Shown in pieces: positions 48,969 to 50,214 of a stretch of DNA of 50,214 nucleotides (the first letter of the stretch is position 1; every line of letters begins with the position of its first letter). The stretch covers positions 1 through 50,214 of the forward strand of contig CAZGLR010000009.1 in assembly GCA_964526635.1 (NCBI GenBank), written 5' to 3'. This DNA is from CAZGLR01 sp964526635 (lineage in GTDB: Bacteria; Zixibacteria; MSB-5A5; GN15; JAAZOE01). The position numbers were made by a program, and so were the translations under genes. The notes beneath the pieces were generated by a model. That model did not search any database and had not been told where the DNA came from. It was given only the letters and a program-made list of their open reading frames with translations.

Positions 48969-49937
48969 ATGCCGGAAAATCGCATTAAAGGAAACAGACC
49001 ATTGTGGCTGCTAATCGAAAAAGAAATCCAGAAATTCCAACCCGGTGATTTTTCTCAGGAGCAGCTGCCGACAACCGCGAAGAAAATCGCTGAAGAGCTG
49101 GATCAGACCGACTACAATGTTTCCAAATCGGCCGGAAACTGGATGCAACTGAACAATGCCCTCAAAGCGTGCCATGCCGTAGGCCGGCCGTTCATGAAGG
49201 ATTTAGACGAGGCCGTTGCCGCCCTGACTCTCGATAATACCGCTGATACTCATGCCGCCACGTGGCGCATTCTCAACAGCCTGAACAAAGACTGGCCCTT
49301 TGCCATGGAAGCGGAAAACCGATCCGATATCGGTGATATTGTCCACAAGCAACGGGCTGATTTGGTCATAGCCCGCGCCAAAGAACTGGGCGGCGAACAG
49401 GGAGTCAGATTCCTTATTTCTGAATCGTTTGACGAACAGAAAATTATCGAAATCATGGCGATAAACCCGGGCGACTACAAGGCTGTTCGGGCCAAAGTCG
49501 ATGCCGAACTGACCGAGATCAAACGCGTGAAGAGCCTTCTGGAGGCGGTGGCCGACGCCGACGAGGAAGCAAAGATCAAACACCTGTTCACTGAAGATGT
49601 CTCCGAAGAACTCATACTTAAAATTGGCGGATTCAATCAGGCGGCGGTAGATAACGTCAAGGTGGAATTTGAGGCGGAACTGGCCGAGAAAAAGCGTAAA
49701 GAGGAAGAACTGGCCGCAAAGAAAGCTGCCGAGGCCGCGGGGCCGTCGCTCGACGAAATCAGTGCCGATGATATGCTGACATATATTGAGAGCATCCGCG
49801 AAATCCTCGAATTTGCCAGCGAGGAAAAAGAAATCCGCGTTATGTGCGAACAGAGTTCAATTCCCAAAGCGCTGATAGAGATCGCTGTTTCCGAACCCGA
49901 CAAGCTTGATGAACTGGAGAAGAAGGCCGAAGGGTAA
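48969..49937 (+). CDS. Uncharacterised protein with three degenerate helical repeats
   Basis: I do not recognise a family. From ATG 48969 (AGGAG nine bases upstream; an in-frame ATG at 48921 has no ribosome site) the protein has 322 residues, is soluble and mostly helical. After an N-terminal domain (LWLLIEKEIQKFQPGDFSQE) come three similar stretches: ARAKELGGEQGVRFLISESF..., LEAVADADEEAKIKHLFTED... and REILEFASEEKEIRVMCEQS.... Each goes on to a hydrophobic helix. A charged coiled-coil (EAELAEKKRKEEELAAKKAA) separates the second from the third. It is divergent from the M50/HlyD gene and might be functionally linked to it, but nothing shows this. Confidence 0.75.
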   Translation: MPENRIKGNRPLWLLIEKEIQKFQPGDFSQEQLPTTAKKIAEELDQTDYNVSKSAGNWMQLNNALKACHAVGRPFMKDLDEAVAALTLDNTADTHAATWRILNSLNKDWPFAMEAENRSDIGDIVHKQRADLVIARAKELGGEQGVRFLISESFDEQKIIEIMAINPGDYKAVRAKVDAELTEIKRVKSLLEAVADADEEAKIKHLFTEDVSEELILKIGGFNQAAVDNVKVEFEAELAEKKRKEEELAAKKAAEAAGPSLDEISADDMLTYIESIREILEFASEEKEIRVMCEQSSIPKALIEIAVSEPDKLDELEKKAEG

Positions 49938-50054
49938 AATAGTCTATTATCACTATTATCGTCTAATAGCTTAGTGGTCCGGCAATAAGCAGCATTGTTG
50001 GATTCAGGCCAGGTGAAGTACAGGTAAGCAAAAATTCGAAAGTGTGATAATTTT

Positions 50055-50129
50055 CGCACCCGGACGCCGGGTGCGGCCTGGGCGTCTTTTCTTGCGGCCG
50101 GTGGCCCGATAATGCCGCGCATTATCGGG
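50055..50129. repeat. Two strong palindromes near the window end
   Basis: CGCACCCGG/CCGGGTGCG (50055-50075, 3-base loop) and CCCGATAATGC/GCATTATCGGG (50105-50129, 3-base loop) are perfect stems of 9 and 11 pairs. The first is followed after ten bases by TCTTTTCTT and could end the upstream gene. The second has no T tract. Apart from these I see nothing in 49938-50214. Confidence 0.55.
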
Positions 50130-50214
50130 AGCCTGTCGTATATCTCCCAAGTTACAAATAGATATTGATATATGGGGCGAAAAACGCCATATTGGACCCC
50201 TTGGGGAAAGACCG

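Overview
The window is about 50 kb of bacterial chromosome with moderate GC. It has typical Gram-negative envelope genes: an Omp85-like barrel, lipoproteins and a RsbU/RsbW/STAS module. It also has the conserved blocks tilS-hpt-ftsH-folE-folP-cdaA and obg-dprA-ptsH-ptsI-pgi. This mixture of gene orders, an encapsulated-ferritin-type protein, a Tat-borne TldD and DUF4097/toast-rack proteins would fit an uncultivated FCB-group lineage such as Zixibacteria. That placement is inference from gene content, not a computed result. I see no phage, transposase or CRISPR array.

Layout. (1) 0.2-4.2 kb: lipoprotein, methyltransferase, a NudB-like Nudix hydrolase, an SDR, a two-gene DUF5674-type cassette and tRNA-Asn. 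(2) 4.2-4.85 kb: no clear protein gene, but dense in palindromes, with a possible Asn-rich mini-ORF between a promoter and a terminator. (3) 4.85-9.7 kb: EamA transporter, then a pterin operon (folE, a triple 6-pyruvoyl-tetrahydropterin-synthase fusion, an SDR), RsmE and an encapsulin-type ferritin. (4) 9.7-17 kb: exported TldD with TldE, nitroreductase, NifU-like protein, POT transporter and cystathionine beta-synthase. (5) 17-23.2 kb: tilS-hpt-ftsH-folE-folP-cdaA. (6) 23.2-25.2 kb: a SatD/DUF3307 cassette with a consensus promoter, and a lipoprotein. (7) 25.4-30.7 kb: obg-dprA-ptsHI-pgi. (8) 31-45.7 kb: an envelope and signalling island with an ECF sigma factor, beta-helix surface proteins, a STAS/RsbW/RsbU partner switch, a bactofilin-barrel fusion, and a histidine kinase plus Ser/Thr kinase-TPR pair behind a sigma-28-type promoter. 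(9) 45.7-50 kb: two tiny paralogous peptide genes beside a membrane metalloprotease/HlyD fusion.

The strongest candidate for an undescribed system is region 9. Two genes of 34 and 33 codons, both too short for ordinary gene calling, share a 25-residue identical block encoded with 14 synonymous codon differences. Each ends in a Gly/Trp-rich tail and has its own consensus promoter. They lie downstream of and co-oriented with a 773-residue protein that joins a PqqD-like N-terminus, an M50 (HExxH...NPxxxxDG) intramembrane protease and a HlyD-type adaptor. I read this as a peptide production and export locus, possibly RiPP-like, with no tailoring enzyme in view.

The second notable object is the triple PTPS-fold protein at 6.5 kb. 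Its three domains have lost different catalytic residues, so that together they could make one complete inter-domain active site. With the adjacent folE and SDR it suggests a tetrahydrobiopterin-like pathway, separate from the folate folE-folP pair at 21 kb.
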